Part shown: in pieces, positions 8,801-17,540 of the stretch
Layout of the letters: each line of letters begins with the position of its first letter
How positions within the stretch are numbered: position 1 is the first letter of the stretch
NCBI RefSeq assembly: GCF_003259365.1
Contig: NZ_QLLY01000008.1
Coordinates: 1 to 64,000 of the forward strand
DNA from: Streptomyces sp. PsTaAH-137
GTDB taxonomy: Bacteria; Actinomycetota; Actinomycetes; Streptomycetales; Streptomycetaceae
DNA length: 64,000 nucleotides
Reading direction: 5' to 3'
Translations under genes and position numbers: made by a program
The notes under the pieces: model-generated
The model's input: the letters and a program-made list of their open reading frames with translations, nothing else
What the model was told of the DNA's origin: nothing
The model's database searches: none

Positions 8801-8817
8801 CTGGGGCTCTGCCCCAG
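8801..8817. terminator. CTGGGGC-TCT-GCCCCAG hairpin
   Basis: A 7-bp perfect stem with a 3-base loop lies between rpiB and the glycosylase gene. It is followed by GACCCCGCTCCTCAATCGCC, a sequence I recall as common between Streptomyces genes. It could terminate rpiB transcription or be part of a dispersed repeat; it has no T-run. Confidence 0.45.
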
Positions 8818-8833
8818 ACCCCGCTCCTCAATC

Positions 8834-8920
8834 GCCGGAGGGGCTTGATTTGCCTGAGGCGGCTTGAAGGGCCGGAGGGGCTTGATTTGCCTGAGGCGGC
8901 TTGAAGGGCCGGAGGGGCTT
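8834..8920. repeat. 37-bp tandem repeat, 2.35 copies
   Basis: Units 8834-8870 and 8871-8907 are identical 37-mers beginning GCCGGAGGGGCTTGATT. A partial third copy covers 8908-8920. The unit begins with the common CCGGAGGGGCTTGA intergenic motif. The gap between rpiB and the glycosylase gene (8763-8973) holds nothing else recognisable. Confidence 0.9.
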
Positions 8921-8973
8921 GGTCGGGACGACGGAGGGGCCTGAACGGGATCGGTCGGGCCCCTCCGGAAGGT

Positions 8974-9459
8974 TCAGCCCTGCGGGTGGTGGGCCGGGAT
9001 CGCGGGGAGTTCGCCGGTCTCCTCGTAGCGGGTCAGCATGTCGATGCGGCGCTGGTGGCGCTCCTCGCCCGACCAGGGGGTGCTGAGGAAGGTCTCGACG
9101 AACTTCGTCGCCTCCTCCTGCGTGTGCATGCGGCCGCCGACCGAGATCACGTTGGCGTTGTTGTGCTCGCGGCCGAGGGCCGCGGTCTGCTCGCTCCAGG
9201 CGAGAACGGCGCGGACGCCCTTGACCTTGTTCGCGGCGATCTGCTCACCGTTGCCCGAGCCGCCGATCACGACGCCCAGGGCGTCGGGGTCCGCCGCCGT
9301 GCGCTCCGCGGCGCGGAGGCAGAACGGGGGGTAGTCGTCGACGGCGTCGTAGATGTGGGGCCCGCAGTCGACGGGCTCGTGGCCGTGGGCCTTCAGCCAT
9401 TCGACCAGGTGGTTCTTGAGTTCGTAGCCGGCGTGATCGGAGCCGAGGTAGACGCGCAT
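8974..9459 (-). CDS. rpiB: ribose-5-phosphate isomerase B
   Basis: Interconverts ribose 5-phosphate and ribulose 5-phosphate in the non-oxidative pentose phosphate pathway. The 161-aa length is normal for the LacA/RpiB family. Visible motifs are YLGSDHAGYELKNHL at the N-terminus (phosphate and ring-opening site), GVVIGGSGNGEQIAANK, and REHNNANVISVGGR. The start is ATG 9459, with GGAG close upstream. The neighbouring glycosylase gene lies downstream on the same strand, but the long repeat-filled gap argues against tight coupling. Confidence 0.96.
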   Translation of the reverse strand: MRVYLGSDHAGYELKNHLVEWLKAHGHEPVDCGPHIYDAVDDYPPFCLRAAERTAADPDALGVVIGGSGNGEQIAANKVKGVRAVLAWSEQTAALGREHNNANVISVGGRMHTQEEATKFVETFLSTPWSGEERHQRRIDMLTRYEETGELPAIPAHHPQG

Positions 9460-9624
9460 GGCTCCGAGTGTGGCACGGCGGACGCCGGGTAGTCGCTGGC
9501 GGGGCCCTGACCTCCTGATTCACCGGCGTAACAAAGACAACAATCCGGAGTCAGCCCTTCCGCACGGGCCGATCCCGGGCTTTGAATGCCAGGGCTCGCC
9601 CCACCGAGACCTAAGGAAGTCTGC

Positions 9625-11037
9625 ATGTCCACGCAGTCAACCCTGGCACCGAACGAGACACCGCCCGAGGGAGACGGCCTCAAGGCCGGACTCAAGAACC
9701 GTCACCTGTCGATGATCGCCATCGGCGGTGTCATCGGCGCCGGACTGTTCGTCGGATCCGGCTCCGGGATCGCGGCGGCCGGACCCGCCATCCTCATCTC
9801 GTACGCGCTGGTCGGCGCCATGGTCGTCCTGGTCATGCGGATGCTCGGCGAGATGGCCGCCGCCCGGCCCTCGTCCGGCTCCTTCTCCGCCTACGCCGAT
9901 CAGGCGCTCGGGCGCTGGGCCGGGTTCTCCATCGGCTGGCTGTACTGGTTCTTCTGGGTCGTGGTGCTCGCCGTGGAGGCCACCGCGGGGGCGACCATCC
10001 TGAACGGGTGGATACCGGCCGTGCCGCAGTGGGCCTGGGCGCTGATCGTGATGATCGTGCTCACCGTCGTGAACCTGGCGGCCGTCGGTTCGTACGGAGA
10101 GTTCGAGTTCTGGTTCGCCGGGATCAAGGTCGTCGCGATCGGCGCCTTCGTGATCATCGGGCTGCTCGCCGTGTTCGGGGTGCTGCCCGGCTCGGACAAC
10201 CCCGGCAGCGGGTTCGGACACCTGACCGACGCGGGCGGGTTCCTCCCCAAGGGGCCCGGCGCCATCCTCACCGGTGTGCTGATGGTCGTCTTCTCCTTCA
10301 TGGGCTCCGAGATCGTCACGCTGGCCGCCGGTGAGTCCGAGGACCCCCAGAAGGCCGTCACCCGCGCCACCAACTCGGTGATCTGGCGCATCGGCATCTT
10401 CTACCTCGGCTCGATCTTCGTCGTCCTGACGCTGCTGCCGTGGAACGACCCGTCGATCGTCAAGGACGGCTCCTACGTCGCCGCCCTGAACTCCATCGGC
10501 ATCCCGCACGCCGGCCAGGTCATGGACGTCATCGTGCTGACCGCCGTGCTGTCCTGTCTGAACTCCGGGCTCTACACCGCCTCCCGCATGGCCTTCTCGC
10601 TCGGGCAGCGCGGTGACGCGCCGAAGGCGTTCGCGAAGACCACCTCGCGGGGCGTGCCGCGCACCGCGATCCTCGGCTCGGTCGTCTTCGGCTTCCTCGC
10701 CGTCTGGTTCAACTACCAGTGGCCGGACACCGTCTTCAACTTCCTGCTCAACTCCTCCGGCGCGGTCGCCCTCTTCGTCTGGCTCGTCATCTGCTTCACG
10801 CAGCTGAAGATGCGCGGCATGATCCTGCGCGAGCAGCCGGAGAAGCTCGTCGTGAAGATGTGGCTGTTCCCCTACCTGACCTGGGCGACGATCGCGATGA
10901 TCTCGTTCGTCCTCGTCTACATGCTGACCGACGACGCCGGGCGCGAGCAGGTGCTGCTGTCCCTGCTCGTGGCGGTGTTCGTGGTGGCCTTCGCGCTCGT
11001 ACGGGAACGGGTGCAGAAGCGCGCCGTCACGAGCTGA
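9625..11037 (+). CDS. amino acid permease (APC superfamily, GabP-like), copy 1
   Basis: Cytoplasmic-membrane transporter of 470 aa with about 12 membrane segments. The first segment carries GGVIGAGLFVGSGSGIAAAGP, followed by VMRMLGEMAAARPSSGSF, both typical of the amino acid transporter family that includes GABA and aromatic amino acid permeases. ATG 9625 is preceded by AAGGAAG; an in-frame start at 9586 lacks a ribosome site. The N-terminus is a hydrophilic tail (STQSTLAPNETPPEGDG). Two close paralogues follow at 14578 and 16112. Substrate cannot be read from sequence; GABA or another amino acid is plausible. Confidence 0.92.
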   Translation: MSTQSTLAPNETPPEGDGLKAGLKNRHLSMIAIGGVIGAGLFVGSGSGIAAAGPAILISYALVGAMVVLVMRMLGEMAAARPSSGSFSAYADQALGRWAGFSIGWLYWFFWVVVLAVEATAGATILNGWIPAVPQWAWALIVMIVLTVVNLAAVGSYGEFEFWFAGIKVVAIGAFVIIGLLAVFGVLPGSDNPGSGFGHLTDAGGFLPKGPGAILTGVLMVVFSFMGSEIVTLAAGESEDPQKAVTRATNSVIWRIGIFYLGSIFVVLTLLPWNDPSIVKDGSYVAALNSIGIPHAGQVMDVIVLTAVLSCLNSGLYTASRMAFSLGQRGDAPKAFAKTTSRGVPRTAILGSVVFGFLAVWFNYQWPDTVFNFLLNSSGAVALFVWLVICFTQLKMRGMILREQPEKLVVKMWLFPYLTWATIAMISFVLVYMLTDDAGREQVLLSLLVAVFVVAFALVRERVQKRAVTS

Positions 11038-11056
11038 TCCGCTCCACGGTCGACCC

Positions 11057-11096
11057 CGTTCACGGTGCCGCGGCTACGGCCGCAGCACCGTGAACG
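11057..11096. terminator. bidirectional hairpin between permease 1 and the kinase
   Basis: CGTTCACGGTGC (11057-11068) pairs with GCACCGTGAACG (11085-11096); an inner GCGGC/GCCGC stem extends it. The kinase stop codon lies in the loop region (11074-11076) and its last codons form one arm. It probably terminates both convergent genes. Confidence 0.7.
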
Positions 11097-12651
11097 TCTT
11101 TTTGATCCGCTCGTACCGGGCCTTCGCGGGCCCCGCCACCTGCGGCTGGTACCAGGTGCCGATCTGGTACGAGCGTGATTCCTGGTCGAAGCCGAGGAGT
11201 TCGGCGTGCCAGCGGCGGCCGTCGAGGGTGAACAGGTACTCCCAGACGACCGCCGGGCGGCCCCGGAAGGTCGTGCGGTCCAGCCGGATCTTCACGTAGT
11301 CCTGGCCCTGGTGGGCGTCGCGCTCGGACTTCTGCCAGGTCGTGAGCAGGTCGTCCTTGGCGAGCGCGGACTGGGTGACGACTTCCTGGGTTCCGTCGGG
11401 GGCCGTGTAGTGCACCTCCGACGCCGTCTTCACCGCCCGCTTCCAGCCGCGCGGCGGCACCCAGGCGTAGCCGACCTCGCGGATCGAGCCCGGGGGCAGG
11501 GTCTGGGCCGTGGGCGGGCGTGAGGTGCCCTCGACCGTGGGCGGGCGGGTGCCGGCCGAGGTGCTCGCGCCGCCCGCCTGTGCGCCTCCCCCGCCTCTGT
11601 CGCCGGGCAGCGTGAGCGCGAGGGCCGCCGCGACGCCCCCGGCCAGCGCCACGGCGACGGCGATCAGCAGGCCACGGCGCCGGGGCCCGCGGTGCCGTGC
11701 CGGGGGCGGGCCGGGCAGATCCGTGCCCGGCACCGGTTTCGCGCACTCGGTCGGGGCCTCCTGCCGGGAGGCCGCGGGCCGGGCGGGCGGCGGCGGGACC
11801 GGGCGGCGCAGGCCGATGTCCAGAGTGGGGGTGCTCGGGCGGGCGACCGGCGCCGGGGCGGGCGGCGCGAGCGCCTTCACGACCTCGTCGAGACCCGGGC
11901 GGTCCTCCGGCTCCTTCGCCAGCAGCCGGGTCAGCAGCGGTGTCAGCCGGCCCGCCCCGGGTGGCAGCCGGGGCTCCTCGTACAGGACGGCGTGCAGCGT
12001 CGCGAGGGTGGTGTCCCGGCTGAACGGGGAGCTGCCGCCGAGCGCCGCGCAGAGCGTCGCGCCCAGCGACCACAGGTCGGAGGGCGGGCCCTGCGGCCTG
12101 CCCGAGATCCGCTCCGGCGCCATGTAGTCGGGCGAGCCGACGAGCATGCCGACCATGGTGAGCGCCTCGGTGTCCTGGATGGCGGCGATCCCGAAGTCGG
12201 TGAGCATGACGCGGTGCCTGCCCACGCGTTCGAGCAGGACGTTGCCCGGTTTGATGTCGCGGTGCAGGACGCCGCCCGCGTGCACCTCGCGCAGCGCCTC
12301 GGCCAGGCTGCGGCCGATCCTCGCGACGTCGTCCACGCCGAGCGGTCCGTCCTCGACGAGGGTCTGCTCCAGGGAGCGGCTGTCGATCAACTCCATGACG
12401 ATCCACAGCCGTTCGCCCTCGTCCACGACGTCGTAGACGCCGACCACGCCCGGGTGGTCGATCCGGGCGGTGGCGCGCGCCTCGCGCAGGGTGCGCTCGC
12501 GGCGGGTGCGGGCGTCCTCGGGGTCGAGGCCGTCGATGCGCATCTCCTTCACGGCGACGGGCCGGTCCAGCATCTCGTCGGCCGCACGCCACACCCGCCC
12601 CATGCCCCCCTGGCCTATGTGTTCGTCCAGGCGGTAGCGCCCTGCCACCAC
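11074..12651 (-). CDS. membrane-anchored Ser/Thr protein kinase (PknB-like)
   Basis: Protein of about 525 aa. The N-terminal kinase domain (about 265 residues) has the glycine loop GQGGMG, the lysine motif VAVKEM, HRDIKPGN, DFG and APE, so it should be active. A proline-rich linker follows, then one membrane segment (GLLIAVAVALAGGVAAALAL) and an extracytoplasmic domain of about 150 residues with no recognised sensor repeats (no PASTA). The start is uncertain: GTG 12651 or GTG 12648 follows a GGGGA sequence and places the glycine loop close to the N-terminus. An upstream ATG at 12756 would add 35 residues unlike a kinase N-terminus, including a rare TTA codon. The signal and target are unknown. 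Confidence 0.9.
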   Translation of the reverse strand: MVAGRYRLDEHIGQGGMGRVWRAADEMLDRPVAVKEMRIDGLDPEDARTRRERTLREARATARIDHPGVVGVYDVVDEGERLWIVMELIDSRSLEQTLVEDGPLGVDDVARIGRSLAEALREVHAGGVLHRDIKPGNVLLERVGRHRVMLTDFGIAAIQDTEALTMVGMLVGSPDYMAPERISGRPQGPPSDLWSLGATLCAALGGSSPFSRDTTLATLHAVLYEEPRLPPGAGRLTPLLTRLLAKEPEDRPGLDEVVKALAPPAPAPVARPSTPTLDIGLRRPVPPPPARPAASRQEAPTECAKPVPGTDLPGPPPARHRGPRRRGLLIAVAVALAGGVAAALALTLPGDRGGGGAQAGGASTSAGTRPPTVEGTSRPPTAQTLPPGSIREVGYAWVPPRGWKRAVKTASEVHYTAPDGTQEVVTQSALAKDDLLTTWQKSERDAHQGQDYVKIRLDRTTFRGRPAVVWEYLFTLDGRRWHAELLGFDQESRSYQIGTWYQPQVAGPAKARYERIKKTFTVLRP

Positions 12652-12864
12652 TAATCCCCGGACGCCTCCGCTTGCATTTCCTGACTGCCCAGGCAATCGA
12701 CTGCACCCCCGAAACACAGAGAAACACAAAATCGATACATCACGCCGTCCCAGCATAGTGGGGAGAAATCTTGTGGTACCTCTTCAAGTACTGCATCAAG
12801 CACTGCGAATTCGGACGCGGTTGCAGGCGTCACGGGGGAAACAGAAACACCAAGGGGGACGAAC

Positions 12865-13632
12865 ATGAGTTCAGTTGCGCGCACACGACGTCGGGGTGCC
12901 ACGGCCGGGTCGCTGCTGACCGCGGCCGTCGCGGCGGCGCTGGTCCTGCCCGCGGGCGCGGTCGCGGACGACACACCAGGTGGGAGCAGCGAGGGCGGCA
13001 AGGTCATGAGCAAGGCGCCCGACGGCGTCCGGCCGGAGACGACGCTGCCCGAGAAGATCACGGTCGACAACACGACGGGAAAGACCAAGGGTCTCGTCGC
13101 CACCGTCAGCAACAAAGGCACCAAGGACAGCGGGAAGATCTCTTTGGCGGTCGTCGGATTCGACGGCCTCACCGTGAAAGATGTACCCGGCTGCACACCT
13201 ATTCCGGAGAACAAGCTGCCGAAGGGCTCGAACAGCGGATTCACCTGCCCGCTGTCGAATCTCGCGGCCGGGAAATCGAAATCGTTCAAGGTCGCCGCGA
13301 CTTTCGATCTGGCGAAAACCGGGAAGATCTGTCTGCCGGTGCAGAGCGCGGACGGCAGGACGACGTTCTGGCAGCAGGGCCCGGTGCCGTTCGGCACGAC
13401 CAGCCCCTCGCCGAACGCGCCGGTGACACCGCTGCTGCTGAACACCGTCAACAAGCCCGCGACGCCGGCCGGGGACAAGGGCGGCGATGCGGGCTCCGGC
13501 AAGGGTTCCGGCAAGGGCGAGCTTCCCTCGACGGGCCCCGCCGACCGGGTGCTGCCGCTCGGTGCGGTGGGCGCGGCGCTGATGGCGGCCGGCGGGGCGG
13601 GCCTGTGGTGGACCCGCCGCCGGACGGCCTGA
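12865..13632 (+). CDS. sortase-anchored cell-surface protein (LPSTG)
   Basis: Protein of 255 aa. A signal peptide (basic start, then SLLTAAVAAALVLPAGAVA) is cleaved near residue 34. The mature part is beta-rich and contains two cysteines near CTPIPENK and TCPLSN that may pair. A Gly/Lys/Ser-rich spacer leads to LPSTG at residues 220-224, then a hydrophobic segment and a WWTRRRTA tail: a complete cell-wall sorting signal. An AAGGGGGA ribosome site precedes ATG 12865. It diverges from the kinase gene. No sortase gene is in the window. The function of the mature domain is unknown. Confidence 0.85.
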   Translation: MSSVARTRRRGATAGSLLTAAVAAALVLPAGAVADDTPGGSSEGGKVMSKAPDGVRPETTLPEKITVDNTTGKTKGLVATVSNKGTKDSGKISLAVVGFDGLTVKDVPGCTPIPENKLPKGSNSGFTCPLSNLAAGKSKSFKVAATFDLAKTGKICLPVQSADGRTTFWQQGPVPFGTTSPSPNAPVTPLLLNTVNKPATPAGDKGGDAGSGKGSGKGELPSTGPADRVLPLGAVGAALMAAGGAGLWWTRRRTA

Positions 13633-13654
13633 CGGAACCCCCGGGCCGCGCGCC

Positions 13655-13690
13655 CCGGAAACACCGGAAACACCGGAAACACCGGAAACA
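13655..13690. repeat. CCGGAAACA tandem repeat, four copies
   Basis: Perfect 9-base units at 13655, 13664, 13673 and 13682, abutting the terminator stem that follows. Probably slippage expansion in the 3' untranslated region of the surface-protein gene. Confidence 0.95.
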
Positions 13691-13728
13691 CGGAAGAGGT
13701 TCGCCGTCGTGACGGCGAACCTCTTCCG
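13691..13728. terminator. 18-bp stem terminator between convergent genes
   Basis: CGGAAGAGGTTCGCCGTC (13691-13708) is perfectly complementary to 13711-13728 with only GT between. It lies between the surface-protein stop and the bioY stop and should act in both directions. There is no T-run, as is usual in Streptomyces. Confidence 0.85.
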
Positions 13729-13751
13729 GAGGAGCTGGGGAACCGCTGCCG

Positions 13752-14330
13752 CTACTTGTCGGCGAGCTTCCAGGCGGCGGGCAGCGCGCCCATGGCCAGG
13801 ACGGCCTTCAGCGCGTCGCCGATCAGGAACGGGGTGAGGCCCGCGGCGAGCGCGGCGCCCAGGCTCATGCCGGTGGAGAGCGCCAGGTACGGGACGCCGA
13901 CCGCGTAGACGATGGCCTCGCCGATCAGGAAGGCGCGGGCGGTGCGCCACACCGAGCGGTCGTCGCCGCGGCGGGCGAGCGCGCCGACGGCGGTGGCGGC
14001 GAGCATCAGGCCGATGACGTAGCCGAACGAGGCCGTCGCGTATCCCGAGCCGCCCTCGGCGAACCACGGCATGCCGGCCATGCCCGCGAGCGCGTACAGC
14101 GCCAGCGAGAGGAAGCCGCGGCGGGCGCCGAGCGCGGTGCCGACGAGCAGCGCGGCGAAGGTCTGCCCGGTGACCGGCACCGGCGAGCCCGGGACGGGGA
14201 TCGCGATCTGCGCGGCGATGCCGGTGAGCACGGCGCCGCCGACGACCAGCGTGATGTCCTTGGCGCGGGAGGCGGGGAGGAGGTCGGCGAGGACCTTGCC
14301 CGGGCGGGCGACTGCGGCGGCGGTACTCAT
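13752..14330 (-). CDS. bioY: biotin transporter BioY (ECF S-component)
   Basis: Substrate-capture membrane subunit for biotin, 192 aa with about six hydrophobic segments. The family motifs GQTFAALLVG and AGMAGMPWFAEG(G)SGY are clear. Energy-coupling genes bioM and bioN are not in the window, so BioY would work alone or with a shared ECF module elsewhere. ATG 14330 is preceded by CGGAG. A possible -10 hexamer TAGCGT lies on the minus strand at 14381-14376. No biotin-repressor operator was recognised. Confidence 0.93.
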   Translation of the reverse strand: MSTAAAVARPGKVLADLLPASRAKDITLVVGGAVLTGIAAQIAIPVPGSPVPVTGQTFAALLVGTALGARRGFLSLALYALAGMAGMPWFAEGGSGYATASFGYVIGLMLAATAVGALARRGDDRSVWRTARAFLIGEAIVYAVGVPYLALSTGMSLGAALAAGLTPFLIGDALKAVLAMGALPAAWKLADK

Positions 14331-14577
14331 GGGGACTCCGCGAGGTTCGTGGGTGGGCAGGGGTGGGACGTCGTGACGCTATCCCAGGAGGGTCGGGCCG
14401 ATCACGGTCACCGGTCGACAAAGGCTTGAGCACCGCGTTGGTGGGCTCTGTACAAAGAAGCGCGTGTACACCACATACGGGGTGACGCTCGTCACTGGGA
14501 CGGGTCCGTTTTGCGTGGGAGGGCGCGCGAAAGCGAGACTGTAGGTTCCCGCCAATGCTCAGATCGGCTGAACCTCC

Positions 14578-15945
14578 ATGCACGACGACGTGACCCCCGA
14601 ACCGCTCGCCGGGGGCCTCAAGCAGCGCCACCTGACCATGCTCGGCCTGGGCGGTGTCATCGGGGCGGGGCTCTTCGTCGGCTCGGGCGCCGGGATCCAG
14701 GTCGCGGGCCCCGGCATCGTCCTCTCGTATCTGATCGCGGGCGCCATCGCGATGTGCGTGATGCGGATGCTCGGCGAGATGTCGGCGGCGATGCCCGCGT
14801 CCGGCTCGTTCTCGGTGCACGCGGAGCGGGCGCTCGGCCGGTGGGCCGGGTTCAGCGCGGGCTGGCTGTACTGGTTCCTGCTCGTGGTGGTCCTCGCTGT
14901 GGAGGCGACGGGCGCCGCGCAGATCGCCAACGGCTGGGTGCCGGGCGTTCCCCAGTGGGCCTGGGTGCTGCTGTTCATGCTGGTGTTCACCGCGGCGAAC
15001 CTGGCGGCGGTGAAGAACTTCGGCGAGTTCGAGTTCTGGTTCGCCACCCTCAAGGTCGTGGCGATCATCGCGTTCCTGGTGCTCGGCACCCTCGCGATCT
15101 TCGGGCTGCTCCCCGACACCGACCCGGTCGGCCTGACCCATCTCACCGGTGACGGCGGCTTCCTGCCGAACGGCTGGCAGGGCGTGGTCTCCGGGGTGCT
15201 CGCGGTGGTCTTCGCGTTCGGCGGTCTGGAGGTCGTCACCATCGCGGCCGCCGAGTCCGACGACCCGGTGCGCTCGGTGGCGCGGGCGGTGCGCAGCGCG
15301 GTGTTCCGGATCCTGTTCTTCTACGTCGGCTCGATGCTGGTCATCGTCACGGTGCTGCCCTGGACCGCGCAGCAGGCGGGCATCAGCCCGTACGTCACCG
15401 TCCTGGACTCGATCGGCATCCCGTCGGCCGGCCAGATCATGAACATCGTCGTCTTCGTGGCGCTGCTGTCCGCGCTCAACGCCAATCTCTACGGCTCGTC
15501 CCGCATGATCTTCTCGCTCGCCGAGCGCGAGGAGGCGCCCCGGGCGCTGCTGAAGGTGAGCGGGGGCGGGGTGCCCCGGCGGGCGGTGCTCGCGTCGGTG
15601 GCGTTCGGCTTCGTGTCCGTACTGCTCAATCTGGAGTGGCCGGACAGCGTCTTCCTCTACATGCTCAACTCGGTCGGCGCGGTGCTGCTGTTCGTGTGGG
15701 CGCTGATCGCGCTGTCCCAGCTGAGGCTGCGGCGCCGGATCGAGCGGGAGGCGCCCGAGCGTCTCGTGCTGCGGATGTGGGCGTTCCCCTGGCTGACCTG
15801 GGCGGCGCTCGCGGCCATGGCGGCGGTCTTCGTGCTGATGCTGACCGACGACACGGCCCGGCCGCAGCTGCTGTGGTCGACGGGGGCGACGCTCGTGGTG
15901 CTCGCGGTCGCGGGTGTGCGGGAGCTGCGCGCACGGCGTGCCTGA
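14578..15945 (+). CDS. amino acid permease (APC superfamily, GabP-like), copy 2
   Basis: 455 aa with about 12 membrane segments and the same landmark motifs as its neighbours (GGVIGAGLFVGSGAGIQVAG, VMRMLGEMSAAMPASGSF, NFGEFEFWFATLKV). It is shorter at the N-terminus than copies 1 and 3. No strong ribosome site is seen before ATG 14578, so initiation may be weak or start slightly elsewhere. It diverges from bioY across 247 bases. It is very similar to copy 3 across the GEFEFWFATLK region, so the two probably arose by duplication. Substrate unknown. Confidence 0.9.
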   Translation: MHDDVTPEPLAGGLKQRHLTMLGLGGVIGAGLFVGSGAGIQVAGPGIVLSYLIAGAIAMCVMRMLGEMSAAMPASGSFSVHAERALGRWAGFSAGWLYWFLLVVVLAVEATGAAQIANGWVPGVPQWAWVLLFMLVFTAANLAAVKNFGEFEFWFATLKVVAIIAFLVLGTLAIFGLLPDTDPVGLTHLTGDGGFLPNGWQGVVSGVLAVVFAFGGLEVVTIAAAESDDPVRSVARAVRSAVFRILFFYVGSMLVIVTVLPWTAQQAGISPYVTVLDSIGIPSAGQIMNIVVFVALLSALNANLYGSSRMIFSLAEREEAPRALLKVSGGGVPRRAVLASVAFGFVSVLLNLEWPDSVFLYMLNSVGAVLLFVWALIALSQLRLRRRIEREAPERLVLRMWAFPWLTWAALAAMAAVFVLMLTDDTARPQLLWSTGATLVVLAVAGVRELRARRA

Positions 15946-16111
15946 CCGTTCACCGAATGTCGACATGGACGTCGCCGAGTGTGAGCGTCGTGTCCGTATT
16001 CCGGAAACGTCTTCCCTGTAGGCGGAGTGCGCCCTCAGACTGTGGCGGTTTTACGCGCTCATTACATGGGTGCATCCGCACCCCGTCTCAGCTACTGAAC
16101 AGGGCAATTCC

Positions 16112-17518
16112 ATGTCTCGGACGTCAGTGCAGCCAAGCGAAGAGGTTGCCGACGCGAAGCCGGTGGACACCTCGTCGCTCTCGCCCGGCCTGAAGCAGCG
16201 CCACCTCTCCATGATCGCGCTCGGTGGCGTGATCGGCGCGGGGCTCTTCGTCGGCTCCGGCACCGCGATCGCCGCGGCCGGTCCCTCGATCATCCTCGCC
16301 TACGCGATATCGGGCGCCCTCGTGATGCTCGTGATGCGCATGCTGGGCGAGATGGCGGCGGCGTACCCGGCCTCCGGCTCGTTCTCCGTGCACTCCGAGC
16401 GGGCCATCGGTCCGTGGGCCGGGTTCACGGCGGGCTGGGCGTTCTGGTTCCTGCTGTGCGTGGCGGTCGGGCTTGAGGGCATCGGTGCGGCGGACATCGT
16501 GCACGGGTGGATACCGGGCGTGCCCGAGTGGGCCTGGGTCGCACTGTTCATGCTGCTGTTCACGGGCACGAACCTGGCGGCGGTGAAGAACTTCGGCGAG
16601 TTCGAGTTCTGGTTCGCGACGCTGAAGGTCGCCGCGATCGTGCTCTTCCTGGTGATCGGCGTGCTGGCGATCCTCGGCGTCCTGCCCGACGTCGACGCGC
16701 CCGGCATGTCCAACCTCACCGGCCACGGCGGCTTCATGCCCAACGGCACCGAGGGCCTGATCGTCGGCCTGCTCGCCTCCGTCTTCGCGTACGGGGGCCT
16801 GGAGACCGTCACCATCGCCGCGGCCGAGTCGGAGCACCCGGTGCAGGGTGTCGCCAAGGCGGTCCGTACGGCGATGTGGCGCATCGCGCTGTTCTACGTC
16901 GGCTCGATGGCCGTCGTCGTGGTGCTGCTGCCGTGGACGGCGAAGGAGATCCCGACCAAGGGCCCGTACGTCGCCACGCTCGACCACCTCGGCATCCCCG
17001 GCGCCGGCCAGATCATGAACGTGGTCGTCCTGATCGCCCTGCTCTCCGCCATGAACGCCAACATCTACGGCGCCTCCCGCATGGCCACCTCGCTGGTCTC
17101 GCGCGGCATGGGCCCGAAGGCGATCGGCAGGATCCACGGCGGGGTGCCGCGCGTCGCCGTCACCCTCTCGGCGGTCTTCGGCTTCGTGTGCGTGCTGCTC
17201 AGTTACTGGCGGCCCGACGACGTCTTCGCCTGGCTGCTCAACACCATCGGCGCGATCATCCTCGTCGTCTGGTTCTTCATCGCGTTCTCCCAGCTGGTGC
17301 TGCGCCGCAAGCTGGAGCGCGAGGCCCCGGAGAAGCTCGTCGTGAGGATGTGGGCGTACCCGTACCTCACGATCGTCGCGCTCGTCGGCATGGTCGTGGT
17401 CTTCGTCCTGATGGCCCGTGAGGCCGACACGCGGGTGCAGCTCTACTACACGGGCGGCCTGACGGTGATCCTCGCGGCGATCGGCTACACGCGGCAGAAG
17501 CTCGCCGAGAAGAAGTAA
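16112..17518 (+). CDS. amino acid permease (APC superfamily, GabP-like), copy 3
   Basis: 468 aa with about 12 membrane segments and the family motifs GGVIGAGLFVGSGTAIAAAG and LVMRMLGEMAAAYPASGSF. ATG 16112 (MSRTSVQPSEE) is chosen; an upstream in-frame ATG at 16070 has no better ribosome site. The 166-base gap from copy 2 is large enough for its own promoter, so the two need not be co-transcribed. A strong hairpin terminator follows. Substrate unknown; GABA, aromatic or other amino acids are all possible for this family. Confidence 0.9.
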   Translation: MSRTSVQPSEEVADAKPVDTSSLSPGLKQRHLSMIALGGVIGAGLFVGSGTAIAAAGPSIILAYAISGALVMLVMRMLGEMAAAYPASGSFSVHSERAIGPWAGFTAGWAFWFLLCVAVGLEGIGAADIVHGWIPGVPEWAWVALFMLLFTGTNLAAVKNFGEFEFWFATLKVAAIVLFLVIGVLAILGVLPDVDAPGMSNLTGHGGFMPNGTEGLIVGLLASVFAYGGLETVTIAAAESEHPVQGVAKAVRTAMWRIALFYVGSMAVVVVLLPWTAKEIPTKGPYVATLDHLGIPGAGQIMNVVVLIALLSAMNANIYGASRMATSLVSRGMGPKAIGRIHGGVPRVAVTLSAVFGFVCVLLSYWRPDDVFAWLLNTIGAIILVVWFFIAFSQLVLRRKLEREAPEKLVVRMWAYPYLTIVALVGMVVVFVLMAREADTRVQLYYTGGLTVILAAIGYTRQKLAEKK

Positions 17519-17540
17519 CCCTCTCCCCCTGCACACCTGA

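Noticed and set aside
12871..15966. A 1031-aa minus-strand open frame
   Set aside because: It overlaps two plus-strand genes and bioY, with composition typical of GC-rich antisense frames and no domain.
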